DNA from: Alkalibacter mobilis
GTDB taxonomy: Bacteria; Bacillota; Clostridia; Eubacteriales; Alkalibacteraceae
Reading direction: 5' to 3'
Assembly: GCF_015594845.1 (NCBI RefSeq)
Contig: NZ_JADNRK010000002.1
Coordinates: 62,001 to 126,000, forward strand
Length of the DNA: 64,000 nt
Part shown: piece after piece, positions 1 to 6,789 of the stretch
Numbering within the stretch: the first letter of the stretch is position 1
How the letters are laid out: every line of letters begins with the position of its first letter
Notes under the pieces: generated by a model
Told to the model about the DNA's origin: nothing
The model's input: only the letters and a program-made list of their open reading frames with translations
Databases searched by the model: none
Translations under genes and position numbers: made by a program

Positions 1-779
1 ACGGGCATATTAAGCTTTATCCTGTCTACCCTCAATCTTCCTTCCGGCGTTTCCTTGTATTTTTTATAAAGGTAAATCGCAACCCCTATTACCAAAATAT
101 AGATGTACCAGAAACTCTTGAGTGTTTCACTTATGGATATTAAAATCTTTGTAGGTAGCGGCAGTTGTGCATTAAAGGTTGCAAACATCTGTACAAATGT
201 AGGCACGACAAATGTCAAAAGCATTACTACTACAGCTACAGCCACAACTGACACCACGATTGGATAAGTGATGGCGCTTTTTACCTTCTGGTTTATCTTG
301 AATTCTTTTTCAAAATGATCTGCCATTTTGTCCATTACTGCGTCCAGGGTTCCGCTGACCTCGCCGGTTTCCACCATGTTTACCAGCAACGGCGGAAAAA
401 TCTTGGGTTCTTTTGAAAATGCATAGGAGAGTGCATTACCCTTCTGTACGTCTTCATGTAGTACTTCAACAACAGATTTAAGTCTCTTGTTGGTAGACTG
501 CTTTTTTAGTATGTCCAAACTGTCTGTAACTGTAATGCCGGCCCTTAATGTAGTGGCAAATTGTCTGCAGAAAAGGGCAAGATCTCTGAGTTTTACTTTT
601 TTCTCGAAAAAGTCGATGTCCTTGTTCAACTTGGTTCCGCTTCTTTCCTCGCGGATGTCTACGGGTATGTATTTCTTCTCGCGAATGAGGCCTATCACCT
701 CATTTTTGCTGGCAGCCTCGAATGTACCGTTTATGGTGTTTCCGCTCATGTCCTTGGCTGTATAATTGAATGTGGCCAT
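1..779 (-). CDS. pilC: Type IV pilus inner-membrane platform protein PilC (3' end cut by window edge)
   Basis: Reading leftwards from an ATG at 779, an open frame runs off the left edge, giving about 259 N-terminal residues of a roughly 400-residue family. It starts MATFNYTAKDMSGNTINGTF, the usual opening of PilC/GspF proteins, followed by the first GspF domain with the signature around 'CRQFATTLRAGI' and 'MVETGEVSG'. A hydrophobic stretch near residues 170-195 is the first membrane segment. PilC is the inner-membrane platform that couples the PilB and PilT motors to pilin insertion and removal. It starts 15 bp after the pilT stop, so pilB-pilT-pilC form one operon. There is no internal stop; truncation is only by the window. 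Confidence 0.93.
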   Translation of the reverse strand, partial: MATFNYTAKDMSGNTINGTFEAASKNEVIGLIREKKYIPVDIREERSGTKLNKDIDFFEKKVKLRDLALFCRQFATTLRAGITVTDSLDILKKQSTNKRLKSVVEVLHEDVQKGNALSYAFSKEPKIFPPLLVNMVETGEVSGTLDAVMDKMADHFEKEFKINQKVKSAITYPIVVSVVAVAVVVMLLTFVVPTFVQMFATFNAQLPLPTKILISISETLKSFWYIYILVIGVAIYLYKKYKETPEGRLRVDRIKLNMP

Positions 780-794
780 AATGCTCCCCCCTCG

Positions 795-1856
795 TTAGAT
801 AAATCGCTTTCTCATGTTCTCCTGATCCAGACAATAGAACAACGCATTATCCATGCTGATAAGCCCTTTGCTGTACAGGTCGAACAGATAATTGTCCATA
901 GTTACCATGCCGAGCTTACCGCTCATCTGAATGATGGAGTTGACCTGATGGGTCTTGCCCTCACGGATAAGGTTTCTAATGGCCGGGTTGGCTACCATTA
1001 CTTCCAGGGCTACTATCCTTCCAGATTGATTTTTTTTGGAAATCAATTGCTGGGATATTACAGCTTGAAGTACGGTGGAAAGCTGGACCTTTATCTGCTG
1101 CTGCTGGTGAGGTGGAAATACGTCTATTACCCTGTCTATGGTCTTTGCAGAACCGACTGTATGCAAAGTTGAAAGTACAAGGTGACCGGTCTCTGCCGCC
1201 GTTAGAGCGATGGATATGGAATCGAGGTCTCTCATCTCTCCAACCAGTATAACGTCAGGATCCTCACGAAGAGCCGCTCTAAGGGCTTCGCTGTAATTGT
1301 TGGTATCGTGCCCTACCTCACGTTGGTTTACCATGCTGCTCTTGTGCTTGTGCAAATACTCGATAGGGTCTTCCAGTGTCAGTATATGGCACTTTCTCTC
1401 CTGATTGATGATGTCTATCATTGATGCCAAGGTGGTTGACTTTCCGCTTCCCGTAGGTCCCGTTACAAGTATGAGACCTTTGTTAAGCCTTGTAAGTTCC
1501 GCCAGAGTCTCGGGAAGATTAAGTTCTTCCAGCGTAGGTATTTTTGAACCTACGACCCTGCATGCCATGGAGTAACTGTTTCTCTGTCTGAAGGCATTTA
1601 CCCTGAACCTTCCGAAGCCGGGCAGGCTGTAGGAGTAGTCTACCTGACCCTTGTCTTGAAGCACCTTTATCTGCTGATCGTCCATGATGGAAAATATCAG
1701 ACTTTCGGTTTCATCCGGAGTATATGGTTCTTCGTTGACAAGTGGTTTCAATGATCCGTCGATCCTTACCATGGGTGGCAGACCTGCGGTAATATGAAGG
1801 TCGGACGCCTTGCATTCTGTAGTAGTCTTCAGCATTTCGTAAATGTCGCTTTTCAT
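795..1856 (-). CDS. pilT: Type IV pilus retraction ATPase PilT
   Basis: 353 residues, normal for PilT. This cytoplasmic hexameric ATPase depolymerises the pilus, driving twitching motility and DNA uptake. Visible are the N-terminal PAS-like domain, Walker A GPTGSGKST at about 133-141, the Asp-box and Walker B region (LREDPDVILVGEMRD), the His-box (STLHTVGSAKTIDR) and the AIRNLIREGK motif that separates retraction ATPases from PilB extension ATPases. The ATG at 1856 is preceded by a purine-rich site (AGGGGGAT). It lies 21 bp after pilB and 15 bp before pilC in one transcription unit. With a true PilT present, the pili are probably retractable rather than a pure secretion pseudopilus; that is inference from the family. 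Confidence 0.96.
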   Translation of the reverse strand: MKSDIYEMLKTTTECKASDLHITAGLPPMVRIDGSLKPLVNEEPYTPDETESLIFSIMDDQQIKVLQDKGQVDYSYSLPGFGRFRVNAFRQRNSYSMACRVVGSKIPTLEELNLPETLAELTRLNKGLILVTGPTGSGKSTTLASMIDIINQERKCHILTLEDPIEYLHKHKSSMVNQREVGHDTNNYSEALRAALREDPDVILVGEMRDLDSISIALTAAETGHLVLSTLHTVGSAKTIDRVIDVFPPHQQQQIKVQLSTVLQAVISQQLISKKNQSGRIVALEVMVANPAIRNLIREGKTHQVNSIIQMSGKLGMVTMDNYLFDLYSKGLISMDNALFYCLDQENMRKRFI

Positions 1857-1877
1857 AATCCATCCCCCTAATGATTA

Positions 1878-3566
1878 TTATTCCTCCGTAAAGAAAGTGA
1901 TTTCAAGTGTTTCCTCTATGGAAGTGATTCCCTGCAATATCAGATCCTTTGCGTTTTGCATAAGTGGTATCATGCCGTCCGCCTTGGCCTGATCTGCAAG
2001 TTGATCGTATGTTGCCCCAGCTGTAATGAGCTCTCTCATATGCCTGTTTACCTTTAGTACTTCGTGGATACCCATTCTGCCTTTATAGCCTGTATTATTG
2101 CAGGCCATGCAGCCTTTCGGCTCGTATATGATTAGCTCCTCTTCAGGGTTTATACCCAACAATTCCTTCTCATGAACAGTTGCTTCGTGTTTTTCTTTGC
2201 ATCTTGGACATAATTTTCTCACAAGCCGTTGCGAAACTATGCCGTATATGGAAGATGACACCAAATATGGGGCCATTCCCATGTCTAAAAGCCTGCTTAT
2301 TGTGCTTACTGCATCGTTAGTATGGATGGTACTGAATACCAAGTGACCTGTAATGGAGGATCTTATGGCGATCTCTGCAGTTTCAACGTCACGGATCTCT
2401 CCGATCATTATGATATCAGGGTCCTGACGAAGTATGGATCTGAGTCCGGCAACGAATGTCAGACCCGCCTTGGTATTTACCTGAACCTGATTTATTCCGT
2501 CCAATTTGTATTCTACAGGATCCTCTACAGTTATTATGTTGTCCGTCATGGTGTTAAGGCTCCTAAGAAGCGTATAAAGGGTAGTTGACTTACCGCTTCC
2601 CGTAGGTCCTGTTACAAGTATGATACCATGGGGTGCACTGATAAAATCTTCTATCAAGACCATTTCTTCTTCGGTAAAACCCAGATCTTCCATCCTCATT
2701 TGGAACTGGGCCTGGTCCAATATACGTATAACGACTTTTTCGCCGTATATGGTAGGCAATATTGACACACGGAAGTCGATGTCCCTGTTGTCTATTTTCA
2801 TTACAATGGCTCCGTCCTGGGGAAGCCTTCTTTCTGCAATATTTAAATCACTTAGTATCTTTATACGGCTGACTATGGCATTGTGGGTCCTCACATCCAG
2901 TTTCATCATTTCAAGGAGGATACCGTCCACCCTCATCCTTACCCTTATCCTGTCCTCAAAGGGCTCTATATGGATGTCACTTGCGGAGCTTCTTACCCCT
3001 GTTTCGATTATATTGTTTACAAGTCTTACTACAGGTGCGTTGTTGATCTGTTCCAGATTTTCCTGTGCCGCCTGTTCGATGGTATCAAGGCTTTGAGATT
3101 TGTTGAACTCTTCTACGGCCCTGGCTGCATCGTCGGTATTGTAAAACCTTTCTATTAGGTCAATGATCTCTTTCTTTGTAGCTATAAGCGGTATTATGTT
3201 CTTCTTTGTAACCAGTTTAAGGTTGTCAAGAGCTATGATGTCCAGTGGGTCGTTGATGGCCACCACCATGTTGTCGCTGTTGTCATAGAAAAGAGGTACG
3301 GTAACATGTTTTTTTGCCAATACGTAAGGTATGGACTTTACCGCATCCTTGTCCACATAAGTATTTTCAAAATCAACACGCTGTATTCCCAGTTGGTGCC
3401 TCAGGGCATCTATAATGTCTTCTTCTTCGACGAATTTTTCTTCGATGAGCAATTCGCCCAATTTTTTCTTTTTTATCTGCTGAAGCTTTACTGCGTCGTT
3501 TAGTTGCTCTTGGGTCAATTTGCCGCTTGCTATAAGAATATCTCCGATTCTTTTTGTGCTTCTCAC
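1878..3566 (-). CDS. pilB: Type IV pilus assembly ATPase PilB
   Basis: 562 residues, typical of PilB/GspE. It powers pilin polymerisation at the cytoplasmic face. The N-terminal about 150 residues match the MshEN/GspE-II fold, known in some homologues to bind cyclic di-GMP; whether it does so here is not shown. The motor has Walker A GPTGSGKSTT at about 320-329, Walker B around 'DPDIIMIGEIRD' and a His-box 'STIHTNDAVSTISR'. A zinc tetracysteine CPRC (453-456) and CMAC (486-489), usual for PilB, is intact. The gene heads the pilBTC operon. Its ATG at 3566 follows GGGTGATAAC, and a promoter lies at 3614-3641. Pilin and prepilin peptidase genes are not in view and presumably lie left of the window. 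Confidence 0.96.
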   Translation of the reverse strand: MRSTKRIGDILIASGKLTQEQLNDAVKLQQIKKKKLGELLIEEKFVEEEDIIDALRHQLGIQRVDFENTYVDKDAVKSIPYVLAKKHVTVPLFYDNSDNMVVAINDPLDIIALDNLKLVTKKNIIPLIATKKEIIDLIERFYNTDDAARAVEEFNKSQSLDTIEQAAQENLEQINNAPVVRLVNNIIETGVRSSASDIHIEPFEDRIRVRMRVDGILLEMMKLDVRTHNAIVSRIKILSDLNIAERRLPQDGAIVMKIDNRDIDFRVSILPTIYGEKVVIRILDQAQFQMRMEDLGFTEEEMVLIEDFISAPHGIILVTGPTGSGKSTTLYTLLRSLNTMTDNIITVEDPVEYKLDGINQVQVNTKAGLTFVAGLRSILRQDPDIIMIGEIRDVETAEIAIRSSITGHLVFSTIHTNDAVSTISRLLDMGMAPYLVSSSIYGIVSQRLVRKLCPRCKEKHEATVHEKELLGINPEEELIIYEPKGCMACNNTGYKGRMGIHEVLKVNRHMRELITAGATYDQLADQAKADGMIPLMQNAKDLILQGITSIEETLEITFFTEE

Positions 3567-3613
3567 GTTATCACCCGCAATCGAAATTTTCTGTTTTTAT
3601 AAGTGTTTAATAT

Positions 3614-3641
3614 ATTATAACATTATATTTAATATTGACAA
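3614..3641 (-). promoter_or_regulatory. Predicted sigma-A promoter of the pilBTC operon
   Basis: On the minus strand a TTGTCA box (3636-3641) is separated by 16 bp from a perfect TATAAT (3614-3619). It lies about 48 bp upstream of the pilB ATG in very AT-rich DNA. Both hexamers fit a housekeeping promoter, so no alternative sigma factor is needed. No operator was recognised. Confidence 0.7.
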
Positions 3642-3708
3642 AATTAAATCGTTAAATTTAAATCGGTAATTATTGTGGAGATATTTCGCTGTTAAAGAAA
3701 ACAGGCAT

Positions 3709-4018
3709 ACATGAGGAGATCCTTCGACAAGCTCAGGATGACGTGAAGCATAGATGAGGAGATCCTTCGACAGGCTCAGGATGACGAATCAATATGGAAC
3801 GTCATTCTGAACGAATGTGAAGAATCTAAGTATTTGAGGAGATCCTTCAACGGGCTCAGGATGACGAATCAATATGGAACGTCATTCTGAACGAATGTGA
3901 AGAATCTAAGTATTTGTGGAGATCCTTCGCTACACTCAGGATGACGTTGCTTACAAGCTCAGAATGACGGAAAATATATTTATCGTCATCTTGATCGAAG
4001 CTTGCGGAGAGAAAGATC
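3709..4018. repeat. Array of 80-bp inverted-repeat units (dispersed hairpin repeat)
   Basis: This gene-free stretch between pilB and mgsA holds tandem copies of a unit with a left arm like AGATCCTTCGACAAGCTCAG followed by GATGACG, and a right arm like CGTCATTCTGAACGAATGTG followed by AAGAATCT. The two arms are imperfect reverse complements, so each unit can fold as a long hairpin. Left arms begin (GATCC) at 3718, 3761, 3841 and 3921; the last three are exactly 80 bp apart, and the first is a short copy. Between arms the linker GAATCAATATGGAAC is conserved. A degenerate right arm follows near 3983-4017. The same unit recurs at 17401-17573. There is no coding potential, transposase or direct target duplication. 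Confidence 0.9.
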
Positions 4019-4052
4019 TGGTTAATAATCAAGTATTTTGGTAAATAAAAAA

Positions 4053-4070
4053 AGACGAATCAAATCGTCT
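4053..4070 (-). terminator. Rho-independent terminator after mgsA
   Basis: On the minus strand the stem AGACGA/TCGTCT with a six-base loop is followed directly by TTTTTTTATTT. It overlaps the mgsA stop codon and ends the fur-to-mgsA transcription unit. Confidence 0.8.
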
Positions 4071-4485
4071 CTTTCTGCATATCGTGCCTTTCGTATTCAA
4101 TGTCTATCAAATCTGAACTTATAAGGTAATTTGCCGAAGTTTTATTCATGGCAACAGGTATGTCATACAAAACCGCAAGTCTCAAAAGTGCCTTGACATC
4201 CGGGTCGTGGGGTTGAGCTGTCAATGGATCCCAAAAGAAAACCAGCAAGTCGATTTGATTGTCGCATATCTTGGCGCCGATCTCGATATCTCCTCCAAGT
4301 GGTCCACTTTTGTAGGCTTTTATTTTAAGACCTGTATTTCTTGACAACATGCCTGATGTGGTGCCGGTTCCGCAAAGTTCGTGATTTTTTAATTTGTCGG
4401 CGTTTTCTTTCACCCAGTCTAAAAGAGCAGGTTTTCTGTTGTCGTGAGCTACCAGGGCAATTCTTTTTTTTGCAGGTGATATCAT
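4060..4485 (-). CDS. mgsA: Methylglyoxal synthase
   Basis: 141 residues, normal length. It converts dihydroxyacetone phosphate to methylglyoxal and phosphate, a bypass of lower glycolysis used when phosphate is scarce or sugar phosphates accumulate. Family motifs are present: His14 in 'LVAHDNRK', GTGTT at 39-43 (phosphate binding), SGPLGGD at 60-66 whose Asp66 matches the catalytic Asp of E. coli MgsA, and QPHDPD at 91-96. The ATG at 4485 overlaps the stop of the upstream U32 gene, so the two are translationally coupled. It is the last gene of the fur operon and carries the operon terminator in its 3' end. The link to the tRNA-modification genes upstream is positional only. 'MgsA' is also an old name for the unrelated RarA at 31103-32428. 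Confidence 0.95.
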   Translation of the reverse strand: MISPAKKRIALVAHDNRKPALLDWVKENADKLKNHELCGTGTTSGMLSRNTGLKIKAYKSGPLGGDIEIGAKICDNQIDLLVFFWDPLTAQPHDPDVKALLRLAVLYDIPVAMNKTSANYLISSDLIDIEYERHDMQKETI

Positions 4486-5723
4486 TGGGCTTCCCCCTTT
4501 TTATTTTCTCTTCTGAGAAGATCCCACTGTGTGGGTTTTTCTTCCATTGGAACGTAGATTATCTGCTTTGGATGTGGAGCATTCTCCACTTCATTACCTT
4601 CCTCATCAATTATCTTTGAAACAACAAATTCTCTGGGCGCTTTGCCGGGAGACATCAACTCTAAAGTTTCTCCCGAGAAAGTCTTGTTTCTAACTTCTAT
4701 CTTTGCCAGCTTTGTTTGATCGTCGTAACCCAGGACAGAACCCGTGAAGTCATAATTTCTCGTGTACGAACTTGTAGAATAGTTGTGCTCGGTGAATCCG
4801 GGTTTTTCAAAGGCAAATCCTTCAGTATAACCTCTATGGCTAACCTTCTGCAATTCTTCAAACCATTCGGGATTAAACACGTACCCTTTTGGATCTTCAA
4901 AATAAGCATCAATGGCCCTTCTGTACACTCCAACAACCGTTGCAACGTAATAAAGGCTCTTCATCCTGCCCTCTATTTTAAAACTGTCTATTCCCGCCCC
5001 TACAAGCTCCGGGATCCTGTGGATCATGCAAAGATCCTTTGAATTGAATATATAAGTCCCTCTTTCATCTTCATAGATGGGAAAATGTTCACCAGGTCGT
5101 TTTTCCTCCATAAGGGTATAGTTCCATCTGCATGGTTGTGCACAGTCTCCCCGATTGGCGTCCCTGTTGGCCATGTAGTTGCTTAGCAGACATCTACCGG
5201 AATAAGACATGCACATAGCTCCATGGACAAATGCTTCAAGTTCCAGATCCAAGGGAGTCTTTGCCCTTATCTCTTTTATTTCATCTATGCTCATCTCTCT
5301 TGCCAGAACTATCCTCCCCACTCCGTTGTCGTACCAGAATTTTGCACTTCGGTAGTTTGTATTGTTGGCCTGGGTACTTAGAGATACCCTTAAATCCGGT
5401 GCAACGGATCTAACAATACTTAAAATACCCGGATCGGCAACTATGACTCCGTCAACTTCCAATCTTGTTAGATCTTCGATATATTCTTCCAGACCTTCAA
5501 AATCCTCATTATGGGCAAATATGTTCAGTGTAGTATATACTTTTTTTCCAAGGTCGTGGGCGTAGTTTACACCCTCCTGCATTTCTTCTTTAGTGAAATT
5601 TCCCGCCTTGGCCCTAAGGCCGTAGGCCTGCCCGGCCATATAAACGGCATCTGCACCATAAGCCAGTGCGAATTTTAATTTTTCCAAATTACCTGCAGGT
5701 GCAAGCAGTTCAGGTTTTTTCAT
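4482..5723 (-). CDS. Peptidase U32 family protein, TrhP (YrrO)-like tRNA uridine hydroxylase
   Basis: 413 residues from the preferred ATG at 5723, which has AGAGGT eight bases upstream; an in-frame ATG at 5744 lacks a good site. The U32 core opens with PELLAPAGNLEKLKFALAYG, and the cysteine signature 'HGAMCMSYSGRCLLSNY...GDCAQPCRW' (about residues 160-200) is complete. A beta-barrel C-terminal domain ends the protein. U32 proteins are largely RNA-modifying iron-sulfur enzymes: B. subtilis TrhP1/TrhP2 (YrrN/YrrO) make 5-hydroxyuridine at tRNA position 34 using prephenate. Here the gene directly follows a trmR homologue, as in B. subtilis yrrM-yrrN-yrrO, which supports the assignment. Only one trhP-like gene is present at this locus. 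An older database name would be 'collagenase-like protease'; I do not favour proteolysis. Confidence 0.85.
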   Translation of the reverse strand: MKKPELLAPAGNLEKLKFALAYGADAVYMAGQAYGLRAKAGNFTKEEMQEGVNYAHDLGKKVYTTLNIFAHNEDFEGLEEYIEDLTRLEVDGVIVADPGILSIVRSVAPDLRVSLSTQANNTNYRSAKFWYDNGVGRIVLAREMSIDEIKEIRAKTPLDLELEAFVHGAMCMSYSGRCLLSNYMANRDANRGDCAQPCRWNYTLMEEKRPGEHFPIYEDERGTYIFNSKDLCMIHRIPELVGAGIDSFKIEGRMKSLYYVATVVGVYRRAIDAYFEDPKGYVFNPEWFEELQKVSHRGYTEGFAFEKPGFTEHNYSTSSYTRNYDFTGSVLGYDDQTKLAKIEVRNKTFSGETLELMSPGKAPREFVVSKIIDEEGNEVENAPHPKQIIYVPMEEKPTQWDLLRRENKKGEAQ

Positions 5724-5748
5724 GATTTTTACCTCTGATTTCATCTAT

Positions 5749-6396
5749 TTATGATTCCTTGACCAAAGTGAGTGCAAGGCCGTCCCCTATGGGCACTACA
5801 CTAGTTTCAAGTCTCGAATCGCTGCTGAGTGCCTCAAGATATTTTCTCATTCTCTTGACTATGGTTATTTTTCTTCTTTTCACCAGTTCGTTTGATGCAA
5901 CCATGCCTCTAAACAAAACATTGTCCGAAATTATCATGCCTCCCGGATTCAAAAGGGAGATACATTCCTCAAGAATGTGTATATAATGTCCCTTTGCTCC
6001 ATCCAAAAATATCACATCGTACTTTTTATCGATTTTTTTGATGTTTTCTGTGGCATCACCGGGTATTATATTTATTCTGTCCGTCAAGGAAGCCCTTTCG
6101 ATGTTGTTTAAGGCCAACCGTATCATGTCCTCGTTGATTTCCATGGTGTCGATACAGATATCAGGATTTGTATTGGCAAAGAGTATGGAAGAATAACCAA
6201 TGGCAGTGCCTATTTCCAGGATAGTCTTATACGTGCCCGTTTTTAAAATTATTTCAATCAGTTTTGCCACTTCGGGATGGATTATGGGAACGGAATTTTC
6301 TTTTGCAAAGTCCTCCAGTTCTTTTAGGATCCCCTCCCTCTTTGGGAGTAGATCTCTTATATAGTCTTCTATGTAGCTTTGGTTTATCAGACCCAT
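5749..6396 (-). CDS. trmR: tRNA 5-hydroxyuridine methyltransferase TrmR (YrrM-like class I O-methyltransferase)
   Basis: 215 residues, matching COMT-like O-methyltransferase family 3. The SAM-binding motif I is 'ILEIGTAIGYSS', motif II is in 'DTMEINEDM', and the metal-binding acidic residues are in 'YDVIFLDGAKGHY' and 'GGMIISDNVLFRG'. Family members are often annotated as caffeoyl-CoA methyltransferases, but the B. subtilis homologue YrrM/TrmR methylates 5-hydroxyuridine at tRNA wobble position 34 to 5-methoxyuridine. Placement immediately before the U32 trhP-like gene (25 bp to its chosen start) supports this: the U32 enzyme makes the hydroxyl and TrmR caps it. The start is one base after the YlbF-family stop. 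The function is assigned by homology plus context. Confidence 0.85.
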   Translation of the reverse strand: MGLINQSYIEDYIRDLLPKREGILKELEDFAKENSVPIIHPEVAKLIEIILKTGTYKTILEIGTAIGYSSILFANTNPDICIDTMEINEDMIRLALNNIERASLTDRINIIPGDATENIKKIDKKYDVIFLDGAKGHYIHILEECISLLNPGGMIISDNVLFRGMVASNELVKRRKITIVKRMRKYLEALSSDSRLETSVVPIGDGLALTLVKES

Positions 6397-6397
6397 C

Positions 6398-6730
6398 TTA
6401 CAATCCCAAATCCAGGCCTTCCGTAATTATCTTCATGACATCCTGATATATGTTGGAGAAGGTGTATTGGGCATGAAAGTATTCTGCGATTGCAGGAATT
6501 GCCATCAAAGCTGAAGTCATTTGATTGAATTTTTCGACCTGGCTTTCAGTTGGTTCCTGTCCCATCATTTGCATTGTCTGGACTTCCATCTGTTTTTTCA
6601 TGTAATCTGTGACCATTTCCCAATCATTTGGATTCTTTCTGACCTTTTCCTGGGTTTCTTTCATCCTTTTATACTCGGGACTTTCCTTGATTGCCTTTGC
6701 TAGCATGTGCGCTTCATCATAAATTTTCAA
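6398..6730 (-). CDS. YlbF/YmcA family protein
   Basis: 110 residues if translation starts at the TTG at 6730, giving MKIYDEAHMLAKAIKESPEY, which aligns with the usual beginning of YlbF proteins. GAGGAGG lies nine bases upstream of it; an upstream frame extension to 6778 is unlikely because it would include this site. The protein is all helical and charged, with a Met/Gln-rich middle (KKQMEVQTMQMMGQ). In B. subtilis YlbF works with YmcA and YaaT as the Y-complex that steers RNase Y and mRNA maturation. Here it sits 59 bp downstream of RNase J and one base before trmR, all co-directional, so a role in RNA turnover is plausible but inferred. Confidence 0.82.
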   Translation of the reverse strand: MKIYDEAHMLAKAIKESPEYKRMKETQEKVRKNPNDWEMVTDYMKKQMEVQTMQMMGQEPTESQVEKFNQMTSALMAIPAIAEYFHAQYTFSNIYQDVMKIITEGLDLGL

Positions 6731-6789
6731 TTTCCTGATCCTCCTCATAGCTAAAGCGATGCACCGTTTAAGGCACATCGCATCATATT

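Noticed and set aside
561-1172. 203-codon open frame on the plus strand across pilC/pilT
   Set aside because: It is antisense to pilC and pilT, has no ribosome site and no recognisable domain.
3709-4018. Evenly spaced repeats could suggest a CRISPR array
   Set aside because: Units are 80 bp with conserved linkers rather than short repeats with unique spacers, they are inverted-repeat hairpins, and no cas gene is near.
4482-5723. Secreted collagenase-like protease (old U32 name)
   Set aside because: No signal peptide, cysteine cluster of RNA-modifying U32 enzymes, and placement beside trmR.
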